Shown: positions 16,168 to 24,768, numbered from the stretch's first letter. The stretch is 64,000 nucleotides of DNA from Bradyrhizobium sp. Ce-3 (GCF_022835695.1 NZ_BQUV01000005.1:542806-606805), one strand, 5' to 3'. Numbers and translations: made by a program. Notes: a model not told the origin generated them from the letters alone.

Positions 16168-19100
16168 ATGCCCGAACATACTGAGCGGCACTTCGAGACC
16201 GCGATCGAAGCTGGTTTGACCAGTGCAGGTGGCTATGCCAAGCGCCCGCCTACCACCTATGACGAGGTGCTGGCGCTCTTTCCCGAGGACGTTACGGGCT
16301 TTCTGAAGGACAGTCAGGCGACAAAGTGGGGACAACTTGAGGCGCTGCTTGGGATTCGAACCGAAGCGACAGTGCTCGACAGCCTCGTCAAGGAACTTGA
16401 CATCAAGGGTACGCTGCACGTCCTGCGGCACGGGTTCAAATGTTACGGCAAGATCTTCCGGCTCGCTTATTTTCGCCCCAACTCCAGCATGAATGCCGAA
16501 GCCGCACACGACTACGCGAAGAACCGACTGACCATTACCCGGCAGGTCGCTTTCGCCTCCGCCATGAAGAAGGCTGACGGCACGAATCGGCGCTGCATCA
16601 TTGACGTGACGCTTGCTGTGAACGGGTTGCCTTTGGTGACAGCCGAGCTCAAAAACCCTCTGACCGGTCAGCGGGCGGCGAGCGCCGTGCAACAATATAT
16701 GGAAGACCGAGACGATCGTGATCTTCTGTTCTCCTTCAAGAAGCGTGCGCTGGTACATTTCGCAGTGGACCCCGACGAAGCTTGGATGACCACCCGGCTC
16801 AAGGGCAAGGAGACGGTCTTCCTGCCGTTCAACCGGGGCAACAATCACGGTGCTGGCAACCCTCCTGTAGAAGGCAACTGGAAGACGCAGTACCTTTGGG
16901 ATGAGGTCCTTGAGGCCAATAGCCTCTTGGACATCCTGCAACGCTTCATGCACCTAGAAGTGAAGGAACGGCAGGTCAAGACCGACAAGGGCGCGCGGAC
17001 GATCCGAAAAGAAACGATGATCTTCCCGCGCTATCACCAACTTTACGCGGTGCGGAGGCTCGTTGCGCATGCGCGCCAGAATGGATCGGGACGCAATTAC
17101 TTGATCCAGCATTCTGCAGGTTCAGGAAAATCAAACTCCATTGCCTGGCTAGCCCATCGCCTTGCCAGCCTGCACGATTCCAAGGACGAGAAGGTGTTCC
17201 ATTCCGTCGTCGTCGTCACCGACCGGCGCGTGCTCGATCAGCAATTGCAGAACACGATTTACCAGTTTGAGCACAAGACCGGCGTGGTCGAAAAGATCGA
17301 CGAAGACACACAGCAACTCACCCGTGCGCTGTCGAACGGAACGCCCATCGTCATCACCACGATTCAGAAATTCCCCTTCATCTCGCGGGCGCTGTCCACG
17401 CTAGAGAAGAAGGGGGAGGGTGTGAAGATCGACACGGCAGACAAGCGCTTCGCCGTGATCGTGGATGAGGCGCATTCGTCCCAAAGCGGTGATACGGCGA
17501 CCGCGCTGCGAGGAATGCTGAACAAGGACGGCATCGAGGCTGCGATTGCCGCGCAACTGTCCGATGAGGAGGACATCGACCTTTCTGAGGAAGCCAGGGC
17601 GGCTGTCCTGCGCGACGCCCTGAAGCGGGCGCGTCAGTCGAATTTGAGCTTCTTCGCCTTTACCGCGACGCCTAAATTCAAGACCAAGGTACTTTTTGAC
17701 GAGCCGGGGCCGGCAGGAGCATCGCCGTTCCACGAGTACACCATGCGGCAAGCCATCGAAGAAGGCTTTATCGTGGATGTGCTCCAGAATTACACGACCT
17801 ACAAGCGGTTCTTCGGCCTCATCAAGCAGGTGGAAGATGACCCAGAGGTGCCGCGTAAGAAGGCGGCGAAAGCGCTGACGCGCTACCTAGAGCTACATCC
17901 GGTCAATATCGAGCAGGTCGTTTCGGTCATCGTCGAGCATTTCCGGCTTTATGTCATGCACGAGCTCGGCGGGAAGGCCAAGGCGATGGTCGTCGCCGGC
18001 TCTCGCCTTGCTGCCGTCAAATACAAGCTGGCCTTCGACCGCTATATCAAGGATCACGGCTATTCCGGCATCCGCTCGCTGGTGGCCTTCTCCGGCACGG
18101 TTGAAGACCCCGACGATCCTGGCTCGTCTTACACTGAAGTGTCGATGAACGGTGGGCTTGCCGAAAGTGAGTTGCCCGAAACCTTCGAGCGCGACGACTA
18201 TCGCGTTCTTCTGGTTGCCGAGAAATACCAAACCGGATTCGATCAACCGCTCCTGCAGACGATGTATGTAGTCAAGCGCCTAGCAGGTGTGCAGGCGGTG
18301 CAGACTCTGTCGCGCCTCAACCGTATTGCCCCGGGGAAGGCGCGAACCTTCGTGCTCGACTTTGCCAATGAGGAAGCCGATATCTACAAGGCATTCAAGC
18401 CGTACTATGAGACAACGCCCATCGGTGAAAACGCCGATCCGCACCGGCTGTCAGAATTGCAGTACAAGCTATTGGAGTGGGCGATCTTCACCCCCGCCGA
18501 TGTGAAGGCCTTCGCTGCGGTATGGTATCAGCACACCCGCGACCATTCCGCATCTCAACACAAGATCATGAATTCTGTGCTTGATGTGGTGGTGCAGAAA
18601 TTCAAAGAAGAAGAGGAAGCAGATCAGGAAACGTTTCGGGGCCAACTCACTGCCTACCGGAACCTGTACGCCTTCCTCTCGCAGATCATTCCCTATCAGG
18701 ATAGCGAGCTTGAGAAGTTTTACGCCTTCGTTCGGAATCTGCTTTTGAAGCTGCCACCTCCGGGCGACGGAAAAGCTTTCGCGCTGGATGACGAAGTCGC
18801 GCTTCGTTATTTCCGGGTTCAGCAGATGTCGGACGGGTCGATTGATCTTGGATACGGACAGGCCGACCCGTTGAAGGGGCCGACCGATGTTGGTACTGCC
18901 GGTTTCGCAGACGAGGGGGTGGCCCTTTCCACATTGGTCGGCAAACTGAACGAGCGTTTCGGAACGAACTTCACTGACGCCGATCAATTGTTTTTCGATC
19001 AGATTAGCAGCAGCGCTGAAGGGAATGAGAAAATCGTTGAGGCTGCAAGGGCTAATAACCTTAGCGATTTCTCATCCTACTTCGAAAAGATACTCGATGA

Positions 19101-19233
19101 ACTTTTCATCAACCGGATGGAAGGTAACGAGGAAATCTTCTCGCGCGTCATGACCGACAAGGAGTTTCGGGCCCTCGCGCAAGATCATCTGGCTCGCGAG
19201 ATATTCAAGCGGGCGCGAGAGAAAAACAGCTAG
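16168..19233 (+). CDS. hsdR: Type I restriction endonuclease/translocase subunit
   Basis: A 1021-residue motor subunit. The ATG at 16168 has GAGGGTAAC in front; a TTG four codons upstream is a weaker alternative. The N-terminal nuclease domain shows Asp146 (CIIDVTL), Glu160-Lys162 (TAELKNPLTG) and Gln168. Walker A (HSAGSGKSNS) is near 316-324 and the DEAH box (IVDEAHSS) at 433-436; further SF2 helicase motifs follow (FFAFTATPKF, then RVLLVAEKYQTGFDQPLLQ and VQTLSRLNRIAPGK). HsdR cuts DNA at a distance from unmethylated targets after ATP-driven translocation. All key residues are present, so the system looks intact. Confidence 0.95.
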   Translation: MPEHTERHFETAIEAGLTSAGGYAKRPPTTYDEVLALFPEDVTGFLKDSQATKWGQLEALLGIRTEATVLDSLVKELDIKGTLHVLRHGFKCYGKIFRLAYFRPNSSMNAEAAHDYAKNRLTITRQVAFASAMKKADGTNRRCIIDVTLAVNGLPLVTAELKNPLTGQRAASAVQQYMEDRDDRDLLFSFKKRALVHFAVDPDEAWMTTRLKGKETVFLPFNRGNNHGAGNPPVEGNWKTQYLWDEVLEANSLLDILQRFMHLEVKERQVKTDKGARTIRKETMIFPRYHQLYAVRRLVAHARQNGSGRNYLIQHSAGSGKSNSIAWLAHRLASLHDSKDEKVFHSVVVVTDRRVLDQQLQNTIYQFEHKTGVVEKIDEDTQQLTRALSNGTPIVITTIQKFPFISRALSTLEKKGEGVKIDTADKRFAVIVDEAHSSQSGDTATALRGMLNKDGIEAAIAAQLSDEEDIDLSEEARAAVLRDALKRARQSNLSFFAFTATPKFKTKVLFDEPGPAGASPFHEYTMRQAIEEGFIVDVLQNYTTYKRFFGLIKQVEDDPEVPRKKAAKALTRYLELHPVNIEQVVSVIVEHFRLYVMHELGGKAKAMVVAGSRLAAVKYKLAFDRYIKDHGYSGIRSLVAFSGTVEDPDDPGSSYTEVSMNGGLAESELPETFERDDYRVLLVAEKYQTGFDQPLLQTMYVVKRLAGVQAVQTLSRLNRIAPGKARTFVLDFANEEADIYKAFKPYYETTPIGENADPHRLSELQYKLLEWAIFTPADVKAFAAVWYQHTRDHSASQHKIMNSVLDVVVQKFKEEEEADQETFRGQLTAYRNLYAFLSQIIPYQDSELEKFYAFVRNLLLKLPPPGDGKAFALDDEVALRYFRVQQMSDGSIDLGYGQADPLKGPTDVGTAGFADEGVALSTLVGKLNERFGTNFTDADQLFFDQISSSAEGNEKIVEAARANNLSDFSSYFEKILDELFINRMEGNEEIFSRVMTDKEFRALAQDHLAREIFKRAREKNS

Positions 19234-19695
19234 AGCATGGAGAGCTTAGGTTGAATTGCATCTCCGAAACCTGCGCTCCTTCTCCCGCTGCAGGAAAGGG
19301 ATCGAGATTTCGGAATATTAGAAGAATATCGCTGAGTTGCCCGACGTGTCAAGTTGCCTTCGAAGGCCGATAGCCTCCGCCTACTTTGCATGGGGTTGTT
19401 TTCGATATTTTTGGTAGCTGGGCTACCTCATTTTTGCGATGGCCATGATTCCCGCTCTGTGGGCCGTTACGGCAGTGATCTAACGCAATAGCCCGCCAGT
19501 TTCGGCAGCACACCGCGCCGCTACATGACAAATCGGCGACATCGATTCTCAATCCGTGCACCGAAACGACGTGCGGGCAAGCGCGCGCGATGTCATGCTT
19601 GCGTTCGCCGCGACGCTTCGCTTACGAGGTCGCGAGCGGACGTGCCGGGCTTCCGGCGAGCCGTTGACTTCAGATCATTGCCCATGGAGATTGCG
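19234..19695. other. Intergenic region after hsdR, right edge of the RM block
   Basis: No gene is supported in 462 bases. The stretch around 19340-19420 (GCCCGACGTGTCAAGTTGCC to CTTTGCATGGGGTTGTTTTC) looks, from memory, like a sequence repeated in bradyrhizobial intergenic regions. I saw no tRNA, attachment site or integrase fragment, and no direct repeat shared with 11846-12099 by eye. Confidence 0.4.
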
Positions 19696-19989
19696 ATGAA
19701 GATCACTGCCTCGCTCATGCTTGCCGCCGCGCTCGCGCTGTCGTCCGCGCCGGCCAACGCCACCGTGCTCGATCTCTCGACCATGACCTGCAAGCAGTTC
19801 GTCGAAGGCGGCGACGACACCATCAAGATGGTGCTGGTTTGGATGGACGGCTGGTACAAGGGCGACTCGGACGAGGCGATCATCGACACCGACGTGTTCA
19901 CCGAGAACGCCAAGAAGTTCGGCACCTATTGCGGAAAGAATCCGACCATCAGCATCGTCAACGCTGCCGAGGCCGTGCTCGGAAAGTAA
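19696..19989 (+). CDS. HdeA-family acid-stress chaperone-like protein
   Basis: A 97-residue periplasmic protein. GGAG eight bases before the ATG at 19696 sets the start, followed by a signal peptide (MKITASLMLAAALALSSAP, cleaved after ANA). The mature part has the two conserved cysteines of HdeA/HdeB (MTCKQF and TYCGKNP), which form one disulfide, and the FVEGGDDTIKMVLVWMDGWY core. The family keeps periplasmic proteins soluble at low pH. It is convergent, stop to stop with no gap, with the thioesterase gene. Confidence 0.8.
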   Translation: MKITASLMLAAALALSSAPANATVLDLSTMTCKQFVEGGDDTIKMVLVWMDGWYKGDSDEAIIDTDVFTENAKKFGTYCGKNPTISIVNAAEAVLGK

Positions 19990-20451
19990 TCACCCGGGCA
20001 GCATCGCGAACGCGCTCGACACCATCGCCACCGGCTTGTTGTCGGTGGCGGAGGAGAGTGTGACGCGGCCGAAGCTCATGGTGCGGCCGAGCCTGACCAC
20101 GCGGGCGTCGGCCAGCACGTCGGAGGCGGTCACCGCGCGCATGAAGTGCGTGGTCTGGTCGACCGTCGTCATCGCCCGATAGCCCTTGTTGGCGGCGAGA
20201 TTGGCCAGCACCATCGCGGTGTCGGCGAACGCCATCAGCGCCTGGCCGCAGACGATGCCGCCGTTGCGGCACAGCCGTTCGGAAAACGGCATGCGCAGGA
20301 TCGCGCCGGGCTGCCAGTCGGCATCGCCGCCTGCGGGCGGCGCAATGTCGAACTGCTCGACCGATAGATTGAGGTCCTGTACCCAGGGCGCAAAGACGTC
20401 GCCGAGCACGCGTTTCGCGTCATCGATCCCGAATTCATTGGCCTGCTGCAT
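19990..20451 (-). CDS. PaaI-like hotdog-fold thioesterase
   Basis: A 153-residue single-hotdog acyl-CoA thioesterase. The signature helix segment CGQALMAFADTAMVLAN (near 67-83) and the strand TTVDQTTHFMRAV (about 93-105) fit the PaaI/4HBT branch. The substrate is unknown. Its stop codon directly abuts that of the hdeA-like gene. The upstream amidase gene is on the same strand with 44 bp between, so the two may be co-transcribed. Confidence 0.75.
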   Translation of the reverse strand: MQQANEFGIDDAKRVLGDVFAPWVQDLNLSVEQFDIAPPAGGDADWQPGAILRMPFSERLCRNGGIVCGQALMAFADTAMVLANLAANKGYRAMTTVDQTTHFMRAVTASDVLADARVVRLGRTMSFGRVTLSSATDNKPVAMVSSAFAMLPG

Positions 20452-20495
20452 GACGTCCGGTTTCCTCCGCTGATGTTCTTGCTGTCATTTATGAC

Positions 20496-21971
20496 CTAGT
20501 TGGCCGTGACATGCACGCCAGGCCGCTTGCCGTCATTCCACTTGCCGTCGATCGCGCGCTCGATCTGGGCGGCGAGCTGCAGCAACAGCCCGTCATCGGC
20601 CTGCTTGCCGATCGCCTGGATGCCGAGCGGCAGGCCGTGCTCGTTGGTCGCGAGCGGCAGCGAGATCGCCGGAATGCCGCAGAGATTGGCGAGCGGCGTG
20701 AAGGCGAAGTTGCGCCAGAGGTTGCCGAACCAGTCCAGCACCGACGGGTTGTCGCTGATGGTGAGATATTCGGTGGTGCCGACCTTCGGCGTCGGCAGCG
20801 CCGTGATCGGCGTCAGGATGATGTCCCAATCCTCGAAGAAGGCGCCGAAGCCGCGCGCCGTGGTGTTGAAGACGGCCTGCATGCGGGCGCGGTCGGCGAA
20901 GCTGAAGTCACGGCCGTGCTCCCAGATCCGGATGTTGATCGGCTCGATCAGGTCCGCAGGCGGCCGCTCCAGGCCGCGCGCGGCGAGCATGTTGCCGATC
21001 ACGACGGCGAAATTGCTGATGTAGCAGCTGGTCTGTGCCGCGAAGGCCTCCCGGTAATCGATCGCCGGCAGCGCGTAGTCGACCTGATGGCCGAGGCCTT
21101 CGAGGAAGCGTCCGACCCGCTCGAGCTCGGCTGCGATGTGCGGCGTCGCGCGATAGTCGCCCCAGCTGTGCGACAATGCGATCCTGAGCCGGCCGGGGTC
21201 GCGCGCGATCATCGTTGTATATGGCTCTGGCGGCGTCCAGAACGGCATGAACTCGCCGGGCGCGGGGCCGCGGCAGGCGTCGACGAAGGCGGCGGTGTCC
21301 CGCACCGTGCGCGACTGGCAGCCCTGGATCGAGACGAGGCCAGTGAGATCGGACAGATGCGGCGCGAGCGAGAACACGCCGCGTGACACTTTCAGTCCGA
21401 TATTGCCGTTGACGCCGGCCGGAATTCGGATCGAGCCGCCGCCGTCGGTCGCATGCGCGATCGGCACAGCACCGGCGGCGACCATCGCCGCGCTGCCGGC
21501 CGACGAACCGCAGGTGGTGTAGTCGGTGTTCCAGGGATTGCGCGTGACATAGACCGCGGGATTCTCCGCCGAGCTGCAGACCCCGAACTCCGGCGTGGTG
21601 GTGCGGCCGATCAGATTGAGGCCGGCCTTGCGCAGCTTCGTCGTCAGGAAGGTGTCGGCCGCGGCGCGATTGCCGCGCATCATCAGCGAGCCCATCTCCT
21701 GCAAGCGGCCTTTCAGGGTCGGGCCGAGATCCTTCATCAGGAAGGGCAGGCCGGCGAACGGCCCGTTGAGGTCGGCGCCGTCGCGCGCGGGATCGGCGAT
21801 CACGTCGTCGAACAGCTCGACCACGCCCGAGAGCGCGGGATCGACCTTGGCCGTGGCGGCGGCAGCCTGCGCCGCGAGCTCCCGGGGCGTCAGCTCGCCG
21901 TTGCGGACGCGCGCCGCGAGCGCCGTTCCGTCATGCCGCGTCCATTCGTCCCAGCTCATCGCCAAAGTCAT
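20496..21971 (-). CDS. Amidase (amidase signature family)
   Basis: A 491-residue amidase. The signature segment CGSSAGSAAMVAAGAVPIAH (near 154-173) holds the catalytic cis-Ser and Ser; the upstream Lys is in GLPFLMKDLG (Lys80) and DGGGSIRIPA follows. These give the Ser-cisSer-Lys triad. No signal peptide. The family hydrolyses carboxylic amides; GatA is unlikely because no gatB or gatC is nearby and the sequence resembles the stand-alone amidases. First gene of a possible two-gene unit with the thioesterase. Confidence 0.85.
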   Translation of the reverse strand: MTLAMSWDEWTRHDGTALAARVRNGELTPRELAAQAAAATAKVDPALSGVVELFDDVIADPARDGADLNGPFAGLPFLMKDLGPTLKGRLQEMGSLMMRGNRAAADTFLTTKLRKAGLNLIGRTTTPEFGVCSSAENPAVYVTRNPWNTDYTTCGSSAGSAAMVAAGAVPIAHATDGGGSIRIPAGVNGNIGLKVSRGVFSLAPHLSDLTGLVSIQGCQSRTVRDTAAFVDACRGPAPGEFMPFWTPPEPYTTMIARDPGRLRIALSHSWGDYRATPHIAAELERVGRFLEGLGHQVDYALPAIDYREAFAAQTSCYISNFAVVIGNMLAARGLERPPADLIEPINIRIWEHGRDFSFADRARMQAVFNTTARGFGAFFEDWDIILTPITALPTPKVGTTEYLTISDNPSVLDWFGNLWRNFAFTPLANLCGIPAISLPLATNEHGLPLGIQAIGKQADDGLLLQLAAQIERAIDGKWNDGKRPGVHVTAN

Positions 21972-22163
21972 TTGATCGATTCCTTTTCCGCTTTGTTGCG
22001 CACTGTAATTTGCGCGGCCGCCCGGTCAAACCACTGTGCGGCGCAGCGGTCCGGCGCGTGTGCGTTGCGTCCGACGCGGGTGCGTTGCAAGGGCTGTGCC
22101 CGGCTTGAAAATGCCCCAGTTTCAGCGCCCAATTGCCTGTTCGTCGGTGGTGTGGGGGCGTAC

Positions 22164-22295
22164 ATGTTCCGCAGATGGGTGGTGCTCGGCGTTGCGATCG
22201 CGATCGGGCTGGTGCTCAGTGGATGCACGCGCTGCGGTCCAATCTGGGATGACTGGATGCAGTCGCCGAAATCCTGCAAGTCAGACCATCTCTAG
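22164..22295 (+). CDS. Tiny lipoprotein (43 aa)
   Basis: MFRRWVVLGVAIAIGLVLSG is followed by Cys21, so residues 17-21 (VLSGC) form a lipobox. The mature peptide is about 23 residues with two more cysteines and a WDDW motif. The pattern of basic start, single helix and lipobox is convincing for so short an ORF. Function unknown. Upstream ribosome site is weak. Confidence 0.6.
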   Translation: MFRRWVVLGVAIAIGLVLSGCTRCGPIWDDWMQSPKSCKSDHL

Positions 22296-22369
22296 GGTGG
22301 GGACAGCCACGCTTGGCGGCGGCTTTCTTGCGGTGATATACCGCGCCCGAACATGCAAGGAGCGTTCTC

Positions 22370-22672
22370 ATGAGAGTTTTGTGCGCAGTCGCGGTCGCGG
22401 CGCTGCTGTCGGCGCCGGCCTATGCGCAGATGCCGAACATCAACCTGATGCCCGAGGTCAAGTCCAAGACCCAGGACGAGAAGGATCAGGACGCGGTCAA
22501 TCAGAAGGCCTACAAGGACTCGCTCAGCAAGATCCCCGATGCCAAGGGATCGTCCGACCCCTGGGGGGTCGTGCGCAGCGATCCGCCGAAGGCGGCAGCC
22601 CATCCCGCCAAGCCGAAGACCAAGACCGGAAGCTCCGCACAGCCCGGCAGCGCCGCGCCGCGCAGCCAGTAA
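22370..22672 (+). CDS. Small secreted protein with DPWGV motif, paralogue of 7932-8165
   Basis: A 100-residue protein with a signal peptide (MRVLCAVAVAALLSAPAYA, cut before QMPN). The mature part carries NQKAYKDSLSKIPDAK followed by DPWGVVRSDPPK and a Lys/Pro/Ala tail. KAYK-x2-L-x2-IP-x2-K and DPWGV match the protein at 7932-8165, so these are two members of one small secreted family. AAGGAG precedes the ATG. Function unknown. Confidence 0.75.
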   Translation: MRVLCAVAVAALLSAPAYAQMPNINLMPEVKSKTQDEKDQDAVNQKAYKDSLSKIPDAKGSSDPWGVVRSDPPKAAAHPAKPKTKTGSSAQPGSAAPRSQ

Positions 22673-22700
22673 CGCCCGTTCGGGTCGGCCTGGTCCGTCT

Positions 22701-22735
22701 CCCGCAGACTCGGACTCCCGCAGACTCGGATTCCT
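22701..22735. repeat. Short tandem duplication
   Basis: CTCCCGCAGACTCGGA occurs twice in tandem just before the 76-residue ORF. Probably replication slippage, no obvious function. Confidence 0.6.
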
Positions 22736-22787
22736 CCGGCATCGCCCCTATATTGGGGGCGTCGTCAGTTGGTCCGGAGTTGCGGCA

Positions 22788-23018
22788 ATGGTGTCTCGTC
22801 CGCGCGATCTCGCCAGCCGGATGGCCGAGCGGCGCAAGCCGGATGACGGCTATCTGCGCGAGACCTTCAGCCTGCCACGCGATCAGGCTCGCTTGCGGGC
22901 GCGTGACTTTCTCAAGCGCTACCCGAAGGCCGCCTATATGAGCGCGGTCGAGAGCTGGCGCGAGCTGCCCGACGGCGACATCGAGTTCACGATGCGGCGG
23001 CTCGCAAGCGCGGACTGA
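22788..23018 (+). CDS. Conserved-looking small protein (76 aa), unknown function
   Basis: A basic, soluble 76-residue ORF: MVSRPRDLASRMAERRKPDD, then ETFSLPRDQARLRARDFLKR and YMSAVESWRELPDGDIEF. The frame is open further upstream, but that part is antisense-like and holds the tandem duplication, so the ATG at 22788 is preferred; the preceding CCGGAG is a weak ribosome site. The amphipathic helical pattern and the DNA/RNA-neutral context give no function. Confidence 0.6.
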   Translation: MVSRPRDLASRMAERRKPDDGYLRETFSLPRDQARLRARDFLKRYPKAAYMSAVESWRELPDGDIEFTMRRLASAD

Positions 23019-23074
23019 GCGCTTCCGGGTGACGACACCGGCTTCAGCAGGGAACGCGTCAGGCTGCGTGCGCC

Positions 23075-23281
23075 TCAATCCCCGTCGCTGCGTCCGCCGG
23101 TCTGGCTCCGCCCGAGATTGTTCAGCTCGCGGTCGATCCGCAGCTGCACGCGGCGGATCGCCAGCAGATCGAGCTTCGCTTCGGTCTTGCCGGTGAAGAG
23201 CCGATCGCCGATCTGGAAACGCCATTTCCAGACGCCGGGCGCGAGCTGCGTGACGCTGAATTCGACGCCCTTGTGAATCAT
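23075..23281 (-). CDS. Small protein (68 aa), unknown function
   Basis: Reads MIHKGVEFSVTQLAPGVWKW, then RFQIGDRLFTGKTEAKLDLL and AIRRVQLRIDRELNNL. A beta-rich start followed by an arginine-rich helix. A GTG at 23350 would add 23 residues, but the added part is AT-rich and less convincing. The codon use fits a real bradyrhizobial gene. No family recognised. Confidence 0.55.
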   Translation of the reverse strand: MIHKGVEFSVTQLAPGVWKWRFQIGDRLFTGKTEAKLDLLAIRRVQLRIDRELNNLGRSQTGGRSDGD

Positions 23282-23833
23282 ATGGAACGGTTCCGCAGAT
23301 GAATGGCGGTCGTCGATATTTAAACTAAAGGTTGTAACAATAATTAACACCCGTCAAACGATGTTGTGGGAGATCGCGCCCGTTCGGGCGTCGTTAGTGA
23401 GGATCCCGGAAGAGGATCCGTCCGCCGGCGGCATCGCCGGCCCGCGGCGTGCAACCCGCGCTGGTTGGCCTGGCCAATGTTACGAACACTGGCGGAACCC
23501 GAGTCTTCCGTTGGACGCTACGTAGTTTTTTGGGACGTCAGGAGGGGTACCAAGGTAGTATGCAGATTGTGCCAGCGCGCTACGGCGTGCGCTTAACGTT
23601 CTGATGCTGCGTGTATTTTCTGGATTCGCGTGCGACGCATGCTTCTGGAACTTTGTTCTTGCCCGGAGAACTACGGATTGGGGCGGAGATCTCCGGATGC
23701 TCATGCGCCGGAGCGCGCCCGAGAGTCGCCTGAGCCGGAGCTCCGGCCGCCGCGATGGATCTTGATACCGCCTGGGCCTCGCGCAAGCTCTGATCGCCCT
23801 GCAACGTCCGACGAGTCCCTCAGGCGGCTTGCG
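23282..23833. other. Intergenic region without a supported gene
   Basis: About 550 bases. It holds a duplicated GAGGATCC (near 23399-23419), a GC-rich self-complementary stretch near 23420-23455, and otherwise nothing that I can call coding on either strand. Confidence 0.4.
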
Positions 23834-24064
23834 TCAATGAGTGGTCGGCGGCGGTATCGAGCCGATCACGCGCATATCCTCACTGCGGACAGTGACGGCG
23901 CGCCCGGTCTCTCGTGCGATCTTCCGGGCGGCCCTCATGGCGGAATCTTCATCGGTGTATTCGAGCACGATGATGCTGCCTTTTCCCGAAAACGCGGCGG
24001 GGTTCGATACGTCGAGAATGATCAAGGGCGGCTTCCGGGCCATTGTGGTGACCGCGTAACTCAT
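23834..24064 (-). CDS. Small soluble protein (76 aa), coupled to the upstream micro-ORF
   Basis: Starts at 24064, inside the stop codon of the micro-ORF at 24061-24171 (ATGA overlap). It reads MSYAVTTMARKPPLIILDVS, then SIIVLEYTDEDSAMRAARKI and ETGRAVTVRSEDMRVIGSI. The middle part looks like a small alpha/beta fold. Met8 (24043) is a possible start, but the stop-start overlap favours 24064. Function unknown. Confidence 0.6.
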   Translation of the reverse strand: MSYAVTTMARKPPLIILDVSNPAAFSGKGSIIVLEYTDEDSAMRAARKIARETGRAVTVRSEDMRVIGSIPPPTTH

Positions 24065-24171
24065 CCCAGAAAAAGCCAAGCCACGCTGGCGATCAGGGCC
24101 ACAAACGACACTGCCGCAGCGCAGACAAAGGCGATTTCGACGTTGTCGAAATGGTGTTGGTCCGTGTGCAT
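24061..24171 (-). CDS. Micro membrane protein (36 aa)
   Basis: A short ORF: MHTDQHHFDNVEIAFVCAAA, then one hydrophobic helix (about residues 13-35) to the stop, ending WLFLG. GGGGG precedes the ATG; an in-frame ATG at 24183 would make it 40 residues. It sits 14 bp after the 66-residue gene upstream and overlaps the 76-residue gene downstream by ATGA, which is strong evidence for translation despite its length. Confidence 0.6.
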   Translation of the reverse strand: MHTDQHHFDNVEIAFVCAAAVSFVALIASVAWLFLG

Positions 24172-24185
24172 CGTTGCCCCCATAG

Positions 24186-24386
24186 CTAGATGGGAGCCCG
24201 TGGACCGGGGGACATGAGCCACTCGGCCAAATGAGCGGTGGTCTCATCGTGCCGCGCCTTTCTCAGCAATGCTTCCCGCTCTCGAGATGGGGGCAGGTTT
24301 CTTGCTCGTTGGCGTAGCGCTCTGGCTTCCTGGGTGAGACGTTCTTCAAGGGGGAGAATCTGAACGACCCTGCGTCGTCGCTTCAT
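24186..24386 (-). CDS. Small basic protein (66 aa) of rhizobial type
   Basis: MKRRRRVVQILPLEERLTQE, then ARALRQRARNLPPSREREAL and LLRKARHDETTAHLAEWL. An all-helical, highly charged small protein of a kind common in Bradyrhizobium and relatives, function unknown. GAGGTAGG before the ATG is a good ribosome site. First gene of a three-gene micro-operon (24386 to 23834). Confidence 0.75.
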   Translation of the reverse strand: MKRRRRVVQILPLEERLTQEARALRQRARNLPPSREREALLRKARHDETTAHLAEWLMSPGPRAPI

Positions 24387-24423
24387 GACACCTACCTCTT
24401 AGCTACGGGTCCTAACCGTTGGG

Positions 24424-24493
24424 TTTGAGTTTCACGAATCCTAATATGCAGATGGCTGGCGGTCGGTTCCAAAGTGAACACACGAAACTCAAA
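24424..24493. repeat. Inverted repeat, 10-bp arms
   Basis: TTTGAGTTTC (24424-24433) and GAAACTCAAA (24484-24493) are perfect inverted copies 50 bp apart, just upstream of the micro-operon at 24386. It could form a stem or mark a small element's ends; no function assigned. Confidence 0.4.
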
Positions 24494-24615
24494 GCTACGC
24501 CGCCCGTTTGAAAATCTTACAGGCGGCGCAACCTTCCAGCCCGAGAGGGTACGAACAAAATCCCGGTAATGGTCGGTCTTGCCGGAGCGAAGAAAAGTTC
24601 AGCAGGCCTGGGCTA

Positions 24616-24768
24616 TTAGTCCTTGCCGGGGTGCAGCTCGCTCTTCTGGACTTGATAGCGCTTGGTCAGGACGGCCATACCTTCCAGGGTCATCTCGTCG
24701 GTCATGCGCGCCGAGAGTGCCTTCAGATGCGCGATCTTGTCGTCCAGTTCAGTACATTTTTCGCACAT
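24616..24768 (-). CDS. Small CxxC protein (50 aa)
   Basis: Reads MCEKCTELDDKIAHLKALSA, then RMTDEMTLEGMAVLTKRYQV and ends QKSELHPGKD. An N-terminal CEKC pair followed by a helical hairpin. This layout is familiar among small rhizobial proteins of unknown function. GGGAGCC precedes the ATG. The Cys pair may bind zinc, but only one pair is present, so a dimer or no metal is possible. Confidence 0.65.
   Translation of the reverse strand: MCEKCTELDDKIAHLKALSARMTDEMTLEGMAVLTKRYQVQKSELHPGKD

Noticed and set aside
19349-19561. A 70-codon ORF on the minus strand after hsdR
   Set aside because: No ribosome site, no domain, and it overlaps what appears to be intergenic repeat sequence.
23366-23830. 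Short ORFs in the gap before the micro-operon
   Set aside because: Mixed overlapping frames without ribosome sites or plausible composition; nothing stands out over chance.
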